Counted from the stretch's first letter, positions 1 to 9,119 are shown. The stretch: 64,000 nt of DNA from UBA6398 sp963660485 (GCA_963660485.1 CAVKYH010000001.1:186001-250000); one strand, 5' to 3'. Program-made: numbers and translations. Notes: generated by a model from the sequence alone, not told the origin.

Positions 1-27
1 TAAAAATAGAAAAAGACGAATAGGGAT

Positions 28-564
28 ATGGTTGAAATCAAACGCATAGCAGACGAGCGCGAAATGTGGTATGCACAAAGATACTACATGTCGAGTTTTC
101 CGGAAGACGAACGCCGCGAAACAACGGAATGGATAAGGCTCAGCTATTCCGAGCCGGAGTTTTTCAACAACGTTATCATTAGCGACGGCGCAATAGCGGG
201 CTTTGTTTCGTATTGGAACTTCGGGGAGTTTGTTTATGTGGAACATTTTGCCGTTGACAGCGCAATTCGCGGAAAAGGCATAGGGGGAAAGGTTATTGAC
301 AAACTGTGCGAGAACGCCGGAAAAACGGTGGTGTTGGAAGTGGAACTGCCCTGCGACGAGATTTCAAGGAAGAGAATCGCTTTTTATGAGCGCCACGGTT
401 TTAGCTTGTGCGACAGAAAATATGTGCAGCCGCCTTATGATTCAAGCAAGAAGTGTATCGAAATGAAACTGATGTGGTGGGGAAAGAAAAACATCGACGA
501 TGATTTCAATAGCATCGTGGAGTGTATATATAATAAGGTATATAATTTTTCGGGCAAGCCTTAA
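28..564 (+). CDS. GNAT-family N-acetyltransferase
   Basis: A 178-residue protein that fits the GNAT fold. The acetyl-CoA pyrophosphate-binding loop is visible as RGKGIGG at residues 81-87, after a beta-strand reading YVEHFAVD, and the late motif FYERHGF is the usual GNAT motif B. GNAT enzymes move an acetyl group from acetyl-CoA to an amine; the substrate cannot be told from the sequence. The ATG at 28 is the only start visible, because the window begins just upstream and the promoter may lie outside it. The gene converges with lysA, and its stop codon lies inside a strong hairpin shared by both genes. The family call is secure, the substrate unknown. Confidence 0.85.
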   Translation: MVEIKRIADEREMWYAQRYYMSSFPEDERRETTEWIRLSYSEPEFFNNVIISDGAIAGFVSYWNFGEFVYVEHFAVDSAIRGKGIGGKVIDKLCENAGKTVVLEVELPCDEISRKRIAFYERHGFSLCDRKYVQPPYDSSKKCIEMKLMWWGKKNIDDDFNSIVECIYNKVYNFSGKP

Positions 565-584
565 ACAAAAGGCTTGCCCGAAAA
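547..584. terminator. Bidirectional terminator between the GNAT gene and lysA
   Basis: A perfect 14-bp inverted repeat (TTTTCGGGCAAGCC at 547-560 and its complement at 571-584) has a 10-base loop and A/T runs on both outer sides, so it can end transcripts from either direction. It overlaps the GNAT stop codon and lies just past the lysA stop. Confidence 0.85.
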
Positions 585-590
585 TGTTTC

Positions 591-1742
591 TCAGACTAAA
601 TGTCCTTGTATAAGGTCGCGGGCATTATACGACGACGCCATGACCTCGCCGTAGGCTCCCGCCGAATGTATTGCAAGCAAATCGCCGCGCTTAGCCGGCG
701 ACAACTGGCGGTCTTTCGCAAAAACGTCGCTGCTTTCGCAAATAGGTCCCACGATGTCGCATTTTTCAGCCTTGGAATCCGTATTCGAAAGGTTTTCGAT
801 GGCGTGGTAAGCACCATATAATGCCGGACGTACCAAATCGGTGAACCCGGCGTCAACTATCACGAATTTCTTGTGGGGCGTGTGTTTGGTGAAAAGCACC
901 TTGGTGATGAGGTCGCCGCATTGCGCCACAACAGAGCGCCCTAATTCGAAATGCACCTTTGACCCTGCCGGAACTTTAAGGTTGTTGCGGAACGTGGAAA
1001 AGTAACCTTCGAAATCGGGTATGGGATTTGATACAGGATTTTCGTAGTCTACGCCAAGCCCGCCGCCTACATCGATCATCTCACATTCGATTCCTTCGTT
1101 CAGAATATCGTTGACAAGACCGTTTATTACCTGGCAAAGGCTCACGAAACAAGTGTATTCCGTGATTTGCGAACCTATGTGGAAATGCAGTCCCTTGAAA
1201 ACTACATTTTTCATACCCATGATTTTTTTGATTACGGGTATAGCGTTGTCAAGGCTTATTCCGAATTTGTTTTCCTCCGTGCCCGTTGTAATCTTCTCGT
1301 GAGTGTGGGCGTCGACATTGGGGTTCACACGTATTGCAACGGGTGCGGTTTTTCCCATTCTCCCCGCAATTTCGTTGATAACCTCTATTTCCTCTTCGCT
1401 TTCCGCATTCAAACTGAAAATGCCGTTGTTTAGGGCAAATTCTATCTCATCGTCCCGTTTTCCGACGCCGGCAAAAACCACCTTCTGCGGATCGAATCCG
1501 TTTTCAACCGCTTTTCTTATTTCGCCGCCGCTCACACAGTCAGCACCAAACTTGTAGGAACTGATAACTTTCAATACCTCGGCGTTGTCGTTGGCTTTGA
1601 TAGCGTAATGCACAACGAAGTTGCTGTCTTGTTTCGTGGCTTCGGCAATTGCATCGAGCGTCTGTTTCAGAATGTCTTTGTGATAAAGATAATATGGTGT
1701 CTTGAAATCAGTGTAGGCAGGCATCTTAGGCGTTTTTGTCAT
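591..1742 (-). CDS. lysA: Diaminopimelate decarboxylase
   Basis: A 383-residue PLP enzyme (fold-type III, alanine-racemase-like barrel) that decarboxylates meso-diaminopimelate to L-lysine. The PLP lysine is in HYAIKAND (K49). HFHIGSQ (about residue 187) and GGGLG (about 225) bind the cofactor phosphate, and CESSDVFAKD near residue 340 carries the substrate and dimer-interface cysteine. HSAGAYG near the C-terminus is also typical. Its first codons overlap the end of lysC by 17 bases, so the two are translationally linked and form the end of the leftward his-lys unit. The length is slightly short for the family, which is common in Bacteroidetes. The call is secure. Confidence 0.95.
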   Translation of the reverse strand: MTKTPKMPAYTDFKTPYYLYHKDILKQTLDAIAEATKQDSNFVVHYAIKANDNAEVLKVISSYKFGADCVSGGEIRKAVENGFDPQKVVFAGVGKRDDEIEFALNNGIFSLNAESEEEIEVINEIAGRMGKTAPVAIRVNPNVDAHTHEKITTGTEENKFGISLDNAIPVIKKIMGMKNVVFKGLHFHIGSQITEYTCFVSLCQVINGLVNDILNEGIECEMIDVGGGLGVDYENPVSNPIPDFEGYFSTFRNNLKVPAGSKVHFELGRSVVAQCGDLITKVLFTKHTPHKKFVIVDAGFTDLVRPALYGAYHAIENLSNTDSKAEKCDIVGPICESSDVFAKDRQLSPAKRGDLLAIHSAGAYGEVMASSYNARDLIQGHLV

Positions 1743-3057
1743 CGTTAAACAATTTCTTGCTCAATTCTTGCAGCGCTTTGGCTTTGTCGCAAGAACGTAT
1801 CAAGAAAGAAATATTATGGAAACTACCCCCGTAGGAAATCATTCTCACGGGTACACTTGACATTGCATCGGTTGTGAGGCTTTCGTAACCTATGTTGCCC
1901 CAACGCAAATCGCCTACGACACAAATGATACACATGTCGCGGTCGATGTCAACAGTTCCGTATTTTTTCAGTTCGCCTATGATTTCGTTGAGATGGTCTG
2001 TATTGTCGATGCTCATTGATACCCCCACCTCAGAAGTGGTTATCATATCAATGCTTGTCTTGTAGGTTTCGAAGATGTTGAACACCTTGCTCATGAAACC
2101 AGATGCAAGAAGCATTCGCGAGGATACTATTCTTATAGCGGTGATTCCGTCTTTGGCAGCAATGGCTTTGATTTTGCCGTTCTCCATCTCATTGTTTATG
2201 ATAGTTCCCTTGGCTGACGGGTCAAGCGTGTTGAGCAGCCTTACAGGTATTCCCGCAAATTTTGCAGGCAATATGCACGTGGGGTGGAGGATTTTTGCGC
2301 CAAAATAAGCAAGCTCCGCAGCTTCTTCAAAGTTCAATTGGTTAACGGGCTTCGTTCCCTCTACGAATCGCGGGTCATTGTTGTGCATTCCGTCGATATC
2401 AGTCCAGATTTGAATCTCTTCTGCATTGATTGCAGCGCCAATCAACGATGCTGTATAGTCGGAACCGCCGCGCTGAAGGTTGTCGATATTGCCCTCAACG
2501 TTTCGGCAGATAAATCCCTGCGTTATATATATATTGTATCCCTGATTTTTTTCGAGAATGTCGTTTAGCTTTTTTGCAATCTGCAACTCGTCCGGTTCCT
2601 TGTCCTTGTTAATGCTCATGAAATCCAAAGCAGAAAGCAATACAACGCTTTTGCCGCACTCTTTAAGGTAGTTGACCATCATGTTGGTGCTGATGATTTC
2701 ACCTTGACCAAGTATTTCTTTGTCCACGTTCTCATCGTGTTTTCTTTGCGTGAGCTTGTGGAGGTAATTAAACTCTTCGGTTATGAAATTATCTGTGATT
2801 TTTCTGTATTCTTCAGTGGCGTAGAGTTCACTTACATGCTTGTGGTACACATTTTCCAAGCGACGAATCACATTGTTTGCGCCGAGCGGGTTTTCTTTGT
2901 TCAGGTAGTCGGTGATTTCAACCAATGTGTTTGTCGTTCCTGACATTGCCGATAGTACAACCAACTTTGAATCTTCCGACGAAATCAGTTGTGCTACATT
3001 TTTTATTCTTTGTGGTGAACCTACTGAGGTTCCTCCAAATTTCATTACTTTCATCAA
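1726..3057 (-). CDS. lysC: Aspartate kinase (monofunctional)
   Basis: A 443-residue aspartokinase, which phosphorylates aspartate in the first step toward lysine, threonine, methionine and diaminopimelate. The N-terminal kinase motif KFGGTSVGS is at residues 6-14. GGSDYTASLIGAA (about 200) and WTDIDGMHNNDPR (about 220) bind aspartate and nucleotide. The last ~150 residues carry two ACT-type regulatory domains (TTSEVGVSMSID is recognisable), so feedback control by an amino acid is expected. There is no homoserine dehydrogenase domain, unlike the ThrA-type fusion. Two adjacent ATGs (3057 and 3054) are possible starts. It follows ftsE after a 93-base gap in which I see no TAnnTTTG promoter, and it overlaps lysA by 17 bases. 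Confidence 0.95.
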   Translation of the reverse strand: MMKVMKFGGTSVGSPQRIKNVAQLISSEDSKLVVLSAMSGTTNTLVEITDYLNKENPLGANNVIRRLENVYHKHVSELYATEEYRKITDNFITEEFNYLHKLTQRKHDENVDKEILGQGEIISTNMMVNYLKECGKSVVLLSALDFMSINKDKEPDELQIAKKLNDILEKNQGYNIYITQGFICRNVEGNIDNLQRGGSDYTASLIGAAINAEEIQIWTDIDGMHNNDPRFVEGTKPVNQLNFEEAAELAYFGAKILHPTCILPAKFAGIPVRLLNTLDPSAKGTIINNEMENGKIKAIAAKDGITAIRIVSSRMLLASGFMSKVFNIFETYKTSIDMITTSEVGVSMSIDNTDHLNEIIGELKKYGTVDIDRDMCIICVVGDLRWGNIGYESLTTDAMSSVPVRMISYGGSFHNISFLIRSCDKAKALQELSKKLFNDDKNA

Positions 3058-3150
3058 TTCCCCTGTATTATACTGTTTTTCTTTCCATTGTTTCTTTCCC
3101 GTTTTCTTTGTCCTATATTTGAAAAAATCGGGAGAATGTATGGGTAGTGT

Positions 3151-3858
3151 TTATTGTAAAGTTAAATTTCGAAATTCACCATTGATACATTGAAAAACCT
3201 TTCCGGCATATTTTTCAACCAAATCAAGATTGTGAGTGCTCATGATTACTGCCGTACCATTCAGGCTTATTTCTTTTAAAAGCATGGTTATTTTAGTTGC
3301 AGCCTCTTTGTCGAGATTTCCCGTTGGCTCATCAGCGAGAATAACTTTCGGGTGATTGATTATGGCTCTTGCGATAGCTGCCCTCTGCTGTTCTCCGCCT
3401 GATAGCTCGTTGGGAAATTTTTCCTTTTTGTCATTCAATCCAACGAGACTCAAAGCCTCTGCAATACGCTGCGATATTTCTCCTTTATGCTTGACACCAG
3501 TGGCACGAAGAACAAATGCAAGATTATCTTCTATGGTAAGATCTCCCAAGAGTTTGTAGTCCTGGAAAATAATTCCGAGTTGTTTTCGTAAATCCGGTAT
3601 CTGTTTTCTGTGAATTGCCGTTAAATCATAACCAAGTGCCTTGGCCTTTCCTTTGGAAACCTTGAGGTCGCGGTAAATAGTGCGAAGTATTGAACTTTTT
3701 CCAGAGCCAACTTGTCCTGTGAGAAACACGAAATCTCCGGGATAAATAGTAAAAGAGATGTCTCTGATAACTTCGTATCCGTCATGGCTTATCGCAACGC
3801 CCTCATAGGATATAAGAGCATTGCTTTCTTGGATAGTTTGATTTGCGGTGTCCATCAT
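3151..3858 (-). CDS. ftsE: FtsE-type ABC transporter ATP-binding protein
   Basis: A 235-residue ABC ATPase. Walker A GQVGSGKSS is at residues 48-56, the Q-loop FQDYKLL at 98-104, signature LSGGEQQR at 151-158, Walker B VILADEPTGNLD from 171, and the switch histidine in MSTHN near residue 207. FQDYKLL and ADEPTGNLD are characteristic of FtsE/LolD-type ATPases. FtsE works with the membrane protein FtsX to control cell-wall hydrolases at the division site. No FtsX-like permease gene lies beside it: the neighbours are hisIE (21 bases upstream) and lysC. A LolD-like role cannot be excluded, but FtsE is the better match. Confidence 0.85.
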   Translation of the reverse strand: MMDTANQTIQESNALISYEGVAISHDGYEVIRDISFTIYPGDFVFLTGQVGSGKSSILRTIYRDLKVSKGKAKALGYDLTAIHRKQIPDLRKQLGIIFQDYKLLGDLTIEDNLAFVLRATGVKHKGEISQRIAEALSLVGLNDKKEKFPNELSGGEQQRAAIARAIINHPKVILADEPTGNLDKEAATKITMLLKEISLNGTAVIMSTHNLDLVEKYAGKVFQCINGEFRNLTLQ

Positions 3859-3879
3859 TGGAAATGTATTTCTAAAATT

Positions 3880-4494
3880 TTAATGTTTGTGCCAGCCAGG
3901 TTGATGGCGTTCAGCCAATTCTGCAGCAACGTCTTCAATCCTCAATCCCTTGGAAGTTAATAAAACGATAAGGTGATAGAGCATGTCGGAACATTCATAT
4001 ATCATTCTCTCGTTATTTCCACTAACAGCTTCGATTACTGTTTCCAACGCTTCTTCTCCTACCTTTTGTGCCATTCTGTTTGTTCCGTCTTTGAACAAAC
4101 TTGTAGTGTAGGATTTTTCAGGCATTTCTTCGTGCCGTTTGTTTATGAAATCTTGGAGTTCTGAGAGGAAAAGTATTGGATTACGTTTGTTATCCTCCCC
4201 CCAACATGTGTCTGTGCCTTTATGGCAAGTAGGACCATGCGGAATTGCTTTTACAAGAAGAGTATCATTGTCGCAATCAGGCGTCATGCTGACAAGTTCG
4301 AGATAGTTTCCACTCGTCTCTCCTTTTGTCCAAATGCAATTACGTGTGCGGCTGTAGAATGTTACGCGTTTTGTGGCAATGGTTTTTTTGAATGCTTCCT
4401 CATTCATAAATCCCAGCATAAGCACGTTTTTTGTTACGCTGTCTTGTATAATTGCAGGTACAAGACCGTTCATTTTATCGAAATCTATATTCAT
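3880..4494 (-). CDS. hisIE: Bifunctional phosphoribosyl-AMP cyclohydrolase / phosphoribosyl-ATP pyrophosphatase
   Basis: A 204-residue fusion catalysing steps 2 and 3 of histidine synthesis. The HisI half (about 1-105) shows the metal and zinc ligands DCDND at 73-77, C90 in GPTCHKG and C97 in TDTCWGE. The HisE half (about 110-204) has the MazG-like helical pattern with KVGEEALETVIEA and YECSDMLYHLIVLL, which carry the acidic metal ligands. It lies 11 bases downstream of hisF in the compact leftward his operon. The call is secure. Confidence 0.96.
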   Translation of the reverse strand: MNIDFDKMNGLVPAIIQDSVTKNVLMLGFMNEEAFKKTIATKRVTFYSRTRNCIWTKGETSGNYLELVSMTPDCDNDTLLVKAIPHGPTCHKGTDTCWGEDNKRNPILFLSELQDFINKRHEEMPEKSYTTSLFKDGTNRMAQKVGEEALETVIEAVSGNNERMIYECSDMLYHLIVLLTSKGLRIEDVAAELAERHQPGWHKH

Positions 4495-4505
4495 TGCTAT
4501 ATTCT

Positions 4506-5261
4506 TTATAATCTTACTTCTATGCCTTCTCCGTGTAAGTATTTCTTAAGTTCTGGGATTTTGATTTCTCCGTAGTGAAAGACGCTTGCGGCAAGAGCTG
4601 CGTCTGCGTGTCCTTCGAGAAAAGCATCGCGGAAATCTTCTTTTTTACCTGCGCCTCCAGAAGCAATCAAAGGAATGCCAACTTCTTCGCTTATTTTTTT
4701 GAGAGCATCGTTGGCAAATCCTTCTTTAGTTCCATCGTTGTTCATACTGGTAAACAAGATTTCACCGACGCCGCGATTGTATCCTTCTCGTGCCCATTCG
4801 AAAAGATTTTTGTCTGTGGGCGTTCTGCCACCATTCAGATAGCATTTCCATTCGCCATTATCGTATTTCGCATCAATTGCAAGCACGCAGATTTGTGAGC
4901 CGAAATGTGTTGCTATATCATCGATTAGCTCTGGTTTTCTCAATGCTGCAGAATTTATAGCAACCTTGTCAGCTCCGGCATTTAACAAACACTCAACATC
5001 TGTCAAAGATCCGACTCCACCTCCTACGGTGAAAGGAATGGAAAGTTCTGTAGCCACTCGTTTTACCATTTCGGTGAAAGTCTTGCGTCCTTCAACACTT
5101 GCTGTAATGTCAAGAAAAACGAGTTCGTCTGCCATTTGGTCGGAATAGATTCTCCCCATTTCAACAGGATCGCCTGCATCGCGTAATCCTACAAAATTTA
5201 CACCTTTGACAGTGCGTCCGTCTTTAACGTCCAAGCATGGTATAATGCGTTTTGCCAACAT
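4506..5261 (-). CDS. hisF: Imidazole glycerol phosphate synthase, cyclase subunit
   Basis: A 251-residue (beta-alpha)8 barrel that, with HisH, turns PRFAR and ammonia into imidazole glycerol phosphate and AICAR. The catalytic aspartates are D11 in CLDVKDGRTVKGVNF and one near residue 130 in LAIDAKYDNG. The phosphate-binding loops are GGGVGS near residue 80 and ASGGAGKKEDF near 200-225. It lies 5 bases after hisA and 11 before hisIE. Together with HisH, A and IE it covers the central steps of the pathway; hisG, D, B and C are not in this window. Confidence 0.97.
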   Translation of the reverse strand: MLAKRIIPCLDVKDGRTVKGVNFVGLRDAGDPVEMGRIYSDQMADELVFLDITASVEGRKTFTEMVKRVATELSIPFTVGGGVGSLTDVECLLNAGADKVAINSAALRKPELIDDIATHFGSQICVLAIDAKYDNGEWKCYLNGGRTPTDKNLFEWAREGYNRGVGEILFTSMNNDGTKEGFANDALKKISEEVGIPLIASGGAGKKEDFRDAFLEGHADAALAASVFHYGEIKIPELKKYLHGEGIEVRL

Positions 5262-5266
5262 TATTT

Positions 5267-6004
5267 CTATATTTTAGGAGTTAAATTGAATTTCTGTGCG
5301 AGTTGTTTCAAGTCGATAAGACCTTCGTATATAGCTCTGCCAAAAACTACAGAAGGAATTCCTGATTCCTCGAGCGATATAATATCTTCAATATTACTTA
5401 CGCCCCCGCTTGCTATCAACTTACATTCTGGAAAATCTGTCATGATGTCAGTGTATAGCTTTATATTGGAACCGCAAAGCATTCCGTCGCGGGAGATATC
5501 GGTACATAACACATTCCTAACGCCTAAATCCCAATATTTTTCAAGCAGATTGTTTATGGTTATACCGGAATCTTCGGTCCAGCCGTGTGTTCTGACTTTT
5601 CCGTTTCTGACATCGGCAGATATAATGAATTTTTCGGCTCCGTAGGTCTCAATCCATTTTACTACTTTCTCAAAATCATTTACAGCCATACTGCCAATAC
5701 TTACGGCTTCTGCCCCATTATCGAAAACATTTCTTAGGTCTTCGTCTGTTTTTATGCCGCCGCCAAAATCAACATGCAATTGGGTTTCTGAACAAATCTT
5801 GCCTAATACATCAAGATTTGCAGGCTTACCTTGTTTTGCCCCGTCAAGATCCACCAAATGGAGTCTTGTGTAACCGAGTTTTTCGTATTCTATCGCCAAG
5901 TCTACTGGCGATGCGCTATAATCGGTTTTCTTTGAATAATCTCCTTGGGCAAGTCTTACACAATGCCCTCCAATCAAATCAATAGCGGGTATAAGTTGTA
6001 TCAT
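5267..6004 (-). CDS. hisA: ProFAR isomerase (HisA)
   Basis: A 245-residue barrel enzyme carrying out the Amadori rearrangement of ProFAR to PRFAR. PAIDLIGGHCVRL near the N-terminus holds the catalytic aspartate (D9), and CTDISRDGM near residue 170 holds the second. The phosphate loops FGGGIKT and ASGGVSN are both present. It overlaps the end of hisH by four bases (ATGA), so translation is coupled. The product feeds the HisHF complex encoded on both sides. Confidence 0.97.
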   Translation of the reverse strand: MIQLIPAIDLIGGHCVRLAQGDYSKKTDYSASPVDLAIEYEKLGYTRLHLVDLDGAKQGKPANLDVLGKICSETQLHVDFGGGIKTDEDLRNVFDNGAEAVSIGSMAVNDFEKVVKWIETYGAEKFIISADVRNGKVRTHGWTEDSGITINNLLEKYWDLGVRNVLCTDISRDGMLCGSNIKLYTDIMTDFPECKLIASGGVSNIEDIISLEESGIPSVVFGRAIYEGLIDLKQLAQKFNLTPKI

Positions 6005-6594
6005 ATTTCAAGGAAGTTCTTTAAAATCGTTTCACCCACGACACCGCTTTTTTCCGGATGAAATTGTACAGCCATAAAATTTTCTCGTTCAATGGCAGCG
6101 CTAAAATTGTCGGCATATTCTGTTTGGGCTACGGTGTATGAATTGATAGGTACGTAATAACTGTGTACGAAATACACATAACTACCATCGTTTACACCTT
6201 TGAACAAATTGCCCTTCATATTGGTGAGTGAATTCCAACCCATATGGGGGATTTTCTCTCCGTTTTGCGGGATAAAACGTCTGACATTGATTTCTGGGAA
6301 TATGCCAAAGCAATCAGCCCCTCCGCCTTCCTCAGAGTGTTCACACATTAGTTGCATGCCTATACAGATACCTAAAACGGGTTGTCTGAGCGAACGAATG
6401 ACATTGTCCAAACCAGTTTTGCGGAGATATTCCATAGTTACGGCAGCTTCTCCCTGTCCGGGAATTATTACGTGGTCGGCAGTTTGTAGCGCTTTTTCAT
6501 CATCTGTAACAACGCTGTCAACTCCCAAACGCTTGAGGGCGGATTTGACGGAAAAAATATTGCCTGCGGGATATTTGAGTATAACTGTAGACAT
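6001..6594 (-). CDS. hisH: Imidazole glycerol phosphate synthase, glutaminase subunit
   Basis: A class I glutamine amidotransferase of about 197 residues that supplies ammonia to HisF. The nucleophile is C77 in GICIGMQLM; the His/Glu of the triad lie in QFHPEKS (H179, E181). PGQGEAAVTM is the family oxyanion-strand motif. I chose the ATG at 6594 (protein starting MSTVILKYP); the frame runs on to an in-frame ATG at 6615, but the seven extra residues are not part of the family. It is the first gene of the leftward his-ftsE-lys unit, with a promoter box about 45 bases upstream. Confidence 0.95.
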   Translation of the reverse strand: MSTVILKYPAGNIFSVKSALKRLGVDSVVTDDEKALQTADHVIIPGQGEAAVTMEYLRKTGLDNVIRSLRQPVLGICIGMQLMCEHSEEGGGADCFGIFPEINVRRFIPQNGEKIPHMGWNSLTNMKGNLFKGVNDGSYVYFVHSYYVPINSYTVAQTEYADNFSAAIERENFMAVQFHPEKSGVVGETILKNFLEI

Positions 6595-6638
6595 GATGGT
6601 TTTGATTTTCAACAAGCATCAAATTGCTCGGTGTTTTG

Positions 6639-6646
6639 CAAAGATA
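6639..6646 (-). promoter_or_regulatory. Bacteroidetes -7 box for the his operon
   Basis: CAAAGATA on the plus strand reads TATCTTTG on the minus strand and matches TAnnTTTG. A CAAA (TTTG on minus) at 6670-6673 could be the upstream element, 23 bases away. Transcription would start near 6634, giving a leader of about 40 nt before hisH. Confidence 0.55.
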
Positions 6647-6955
6647 GCAAATATAAGCGTTACACTGCCCAAAATAGTATCGAAAACGGCATCACACCAA
6701 GGCATAATGCGATAAATTATAAACAAACAAGGATAAAAGCAACCCTAAATTATCAAAAACAATGCCGATTTCTGTTATTTGTCGTGTTATACGGGGAAGA
6801 ACTATAACTTTAAGCAAAAGAATTGTCCGAAAACAAACATTTGTATTGAGGGGTAGAGGAGTTTTCGTGTGGTTTTTCCTTTGCCGAGAATTTGGTGTTG
6901 TTTCTCCTTGTTTCAAAAAAACTTTTGCAAAATCGCATAAATGAAATAATTATAT

Positions 6956-6963
6956 TACCTTTG
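6956..6963 (+). promoter_or_regulatory. Bacteroidetes -7 box for rho
   Basis: TACCTTTG matches TAnnTTTG exactly. The start of transcription would be near 6968, leaving a leader of about 125 nt. Long rho leaders take part in autogenous attenuation in other bacteria; here only the length is seen. Confidence 0.6.
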
Positions 6964-7095
6964 CAACGAATTTAACCCACTTCTTGTGAGTTCTTCTGTT
7001 TAATTTACATCAAAATACAAATCCGAATTTTAATCTTGGTAGTCTGGTTAGGATAGTTTTATCCCATTGGATGCCGGTAATCCTTTTATATAATT

Positions 7096-9102
7096 ATGTC
7101 AAACTACAACAAAGATGAGCTCATGCAAAAGAGCGAATCCGAAGTTCGTGCCATTGCAGACGAACTGGAAGTAAAATATAATAATTCTGATACGCAGGAA
7201 GACATTGTTTATCAAATTCTCGATGAACAGGCGGTACAGAATGCTGCAAAAAAGCCTGCAACAAAACGCCGTGCGCGCATCGTTAAGAAAGAAGCCGACC
7301 GTGTTTACTCCGCTTCTCAAAGCAAAGGCGTGAAAGCGGAAACCAAAAAAGTGGAAGCAGACGACGCGGCTGATAAGACGATAGAAACGGTTTCTGACGC
7401 AGTAGATACGAGTGCTGCCGAAGCGGAAGTGAAAGCTCCCAAAACGCGCAAACGTATAACGAGGAAAAAAGCTGATGAAGATATAATAGTGTTGCCTTCT
7501 GTTGCTGAAAAAGTAGAACACCAAGATATCTTGCCAGAAAGTTCAGAAGACGTGCCTGCGGAGATATCAGATGATAGCCAGCAGGAAAAGAAAGGCTCCG
7601 ATTGGGTAACCGATTACGAAACCATACGCAAGGAACTGCCTGCGGCGGCAAACGAAGAAGAGGAAAGCAATAACGTTCCCGAGCAGGAAGTAGCGCAGGA
7701 AAACGAAAACGCAGAGGCTTCGGAAGAAACCGAAACAGCTCCTGCCGAAACTGCAAAGCCTGCTGACGAGGACAACGGGCCTGATTTCGTTACGGTAGTG
7801 GATATTCCCATTATTGAAGACTTTGATATGCCGATGGAGCCGATGCATGGTGGAATGAAAAACTATGGCGGCGCGCCTTCGTCGGACGAAAGTTTCATAG
7901 AAGCCGAAATAGCAAACGGCAGATTGGGCGGCGGGCCTCGCAGAGAAGTATTCACGCCGTCTCCTCCTATGCCACGCTATAATTTCGACCAAATTCTCCA
8001 GGGCAGCGGCTGCCTTGAAATAATGCCCGAAGGCTTTGGCTTCTTGCGTTCTTCGGATTACAATTACCTTGCTTCGCCCGATGACATATATGTGTCGGGA
8101 CAACAAATCAAGACTTACGGCTTGAAGACCGGCGATGTAGTTGAAGGAAACGTAAGAATACCCCACGAAGGCGAGAAGTTCTTCGCATTGCTCAATGCAA
8201 GCAAGATAAACGGCATATCTCCCGAAATAGTTAGAGACAGAGTGCCTTTTGAACACCTCACTCCCTTGTTCCCCGACGAGAAATTCAAGCTATGCTCGGG
8301 CAACTACGACAATCTGTCGGCACGTATAGTCGACCTCTTCGCCCCGATAGGCAAAGGCCAGCGCGCACTCATCGTGGCACAGCCCAAAACGGGTAAGACC
8401 ATGTTGTTGAAAGACATAGCCAACTCCATAGCAAAGAATCACCCCGACACCTACCTCATGATGCTGCTCATAGACGAGCGCCCCGAGGAAGTAACCGATA
8501 TGGCGCGCACGGTAAACGCCGAAGTCATAGCGTCGACGTTTGACGAGCCAGCCACACACCACGTCAAGATAGCCGGACTCGTTATCGAAAAAGCAAAACG
8601 AATGGTAGAATGCGGCCACGACGTAGTGATATTCCTCGATTCAATCACGAGGCTCGCACGCGCCTACAACACCGTCTCGCCCGCAAGCGGAAAGGTGCTG
8701 ACCGGCGGTGTAGATGCCAATGCACTTCAAAAGCCCAAACGCTTCTTCGGCGCAGCGCGCAATATCGAAGGCGGCGGCTCGCTCACAATCATTGCAACGG
8801 CACTCATTGATACCGGCAGCAAGATGGACGAAGTAATCTTTGAAGAGTTCAAGGGCACGGGAAACATGGAATTGCAGCTCGACCGCGCGCTGAGCAACAA
8901 GCGCATCTTCCCCGCGGTGAACATCACAGCTTCGGGCACACGCCGCGACGATTTGCTGCAAGACCGTCAAACACTCGACCGCATGTGGATACTGCGCAAG
9001 TATATAGCCGACATGAATTCCGTAGAAGCCATAAACTTCGTGAAAGACCGTTTGGAAAACACGAGAACCAACGAGGAATTCCTCTTGTCGATGAATTCTT
9101 GA
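7096..9102 (+). CDS. rho: Transcription termination factor Rho with large N-terminal insert
   Basis: A 668-residue hexameric RNA helicase that ends transcription; E. coli Rho has 419 residues. The order is an N-terminal helical Rho_N segment (about 1-50), an acidic and basic low-complexity stretch (about 50-290) rich in E, A, K, P and D with glycine-rich patches (GGMKNYGG, GRLGGGPRRE), then the cold-shock RNA-binding domain (from about 295, GFGFLRS) and the RecA-type core. Walker A QPKTGKT is near residue 428, LLIDERPEE near 455 and IFLDSITRLARA near 515 (Walker B), with the arginine-finger region after that. The insert is predicted to be disordered; Bacteroides Rho proteins are known to carry such inserts. 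The gene stands alone with its own promoter and terminator. Confidence 0.97.
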   Translation: MSNYNKDELMQKSESEVRAIADELEVKYNNSDTQEDIVYQILDEQAVQNAAKKPATKRRARIVKKEADRVYSASQSKGVKAETKKVEADDAADKTIETVSDAVDTSAAEAEVKAPKTRKRITRKKADEDIIVLPSVAEKVEHQDILPESSEDVPAEISDDSQQEKKGSDWVTDYETIRKELPAAANEEEESNNVPEQEVAQENENAEASEETETAPAETAKPADEDNGPDFVTVVDIPIIEDFDMPMEPMHGGMKNYGGAPSSDESFIEAEIANGRLGGGPRREVFTPSPPMPRYNFDQILQGSGCLEIMPEGFGFLRSSDYNYLASPDDIYVSGQQIKTYGLKTGDVVEGNVRIPHEGEKFFALLNASKINGISPEIVRDRVPFEHLTPLFPDEKFKLCSGNYDNLSARIVDLFAPIGKGQRALIVAQPKTGKTMLLKDIANSIAKNHPDTYLMMLLIDERPEEVTDMARTVNAEVIASTFDEPATHHVKIAGLVIEKAKRMVECGHDVVIFLDSITRLARAYNTVSPASGKVLTGGVDANALQKPKRFFGAARNIEGGGSLTIIATALIDTGSKMDEVIFEEFKGTGNMELQLDRALSNKRIFPAVNITASGTRRDDLLQDRQTLDRMWILRKYIADMNSVEAINFVKDRLENTRTNEEFLLSMNS

Positions 9103-9119
9103 CAGACAAATTTAATATG

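Larger units (their letters stand above)
6595..7095. other. Divergent intergenic region hisH / rho
   Basis: A 500-base region between divergent units. It holds the his promoter at the left and the rho promoter at the right. Short open frames here show no family resemblance and their composition is like non-coding DNA. I found no clear hairpin or riboswitch in the ~125-nt rho leader. Confidence 0.6.

Noticed and set aside
6692..6944. Small open frames between hisH and rho
   Set aside because: They have no family resemblance, overlap each other on both strands and lie in the promoter region.
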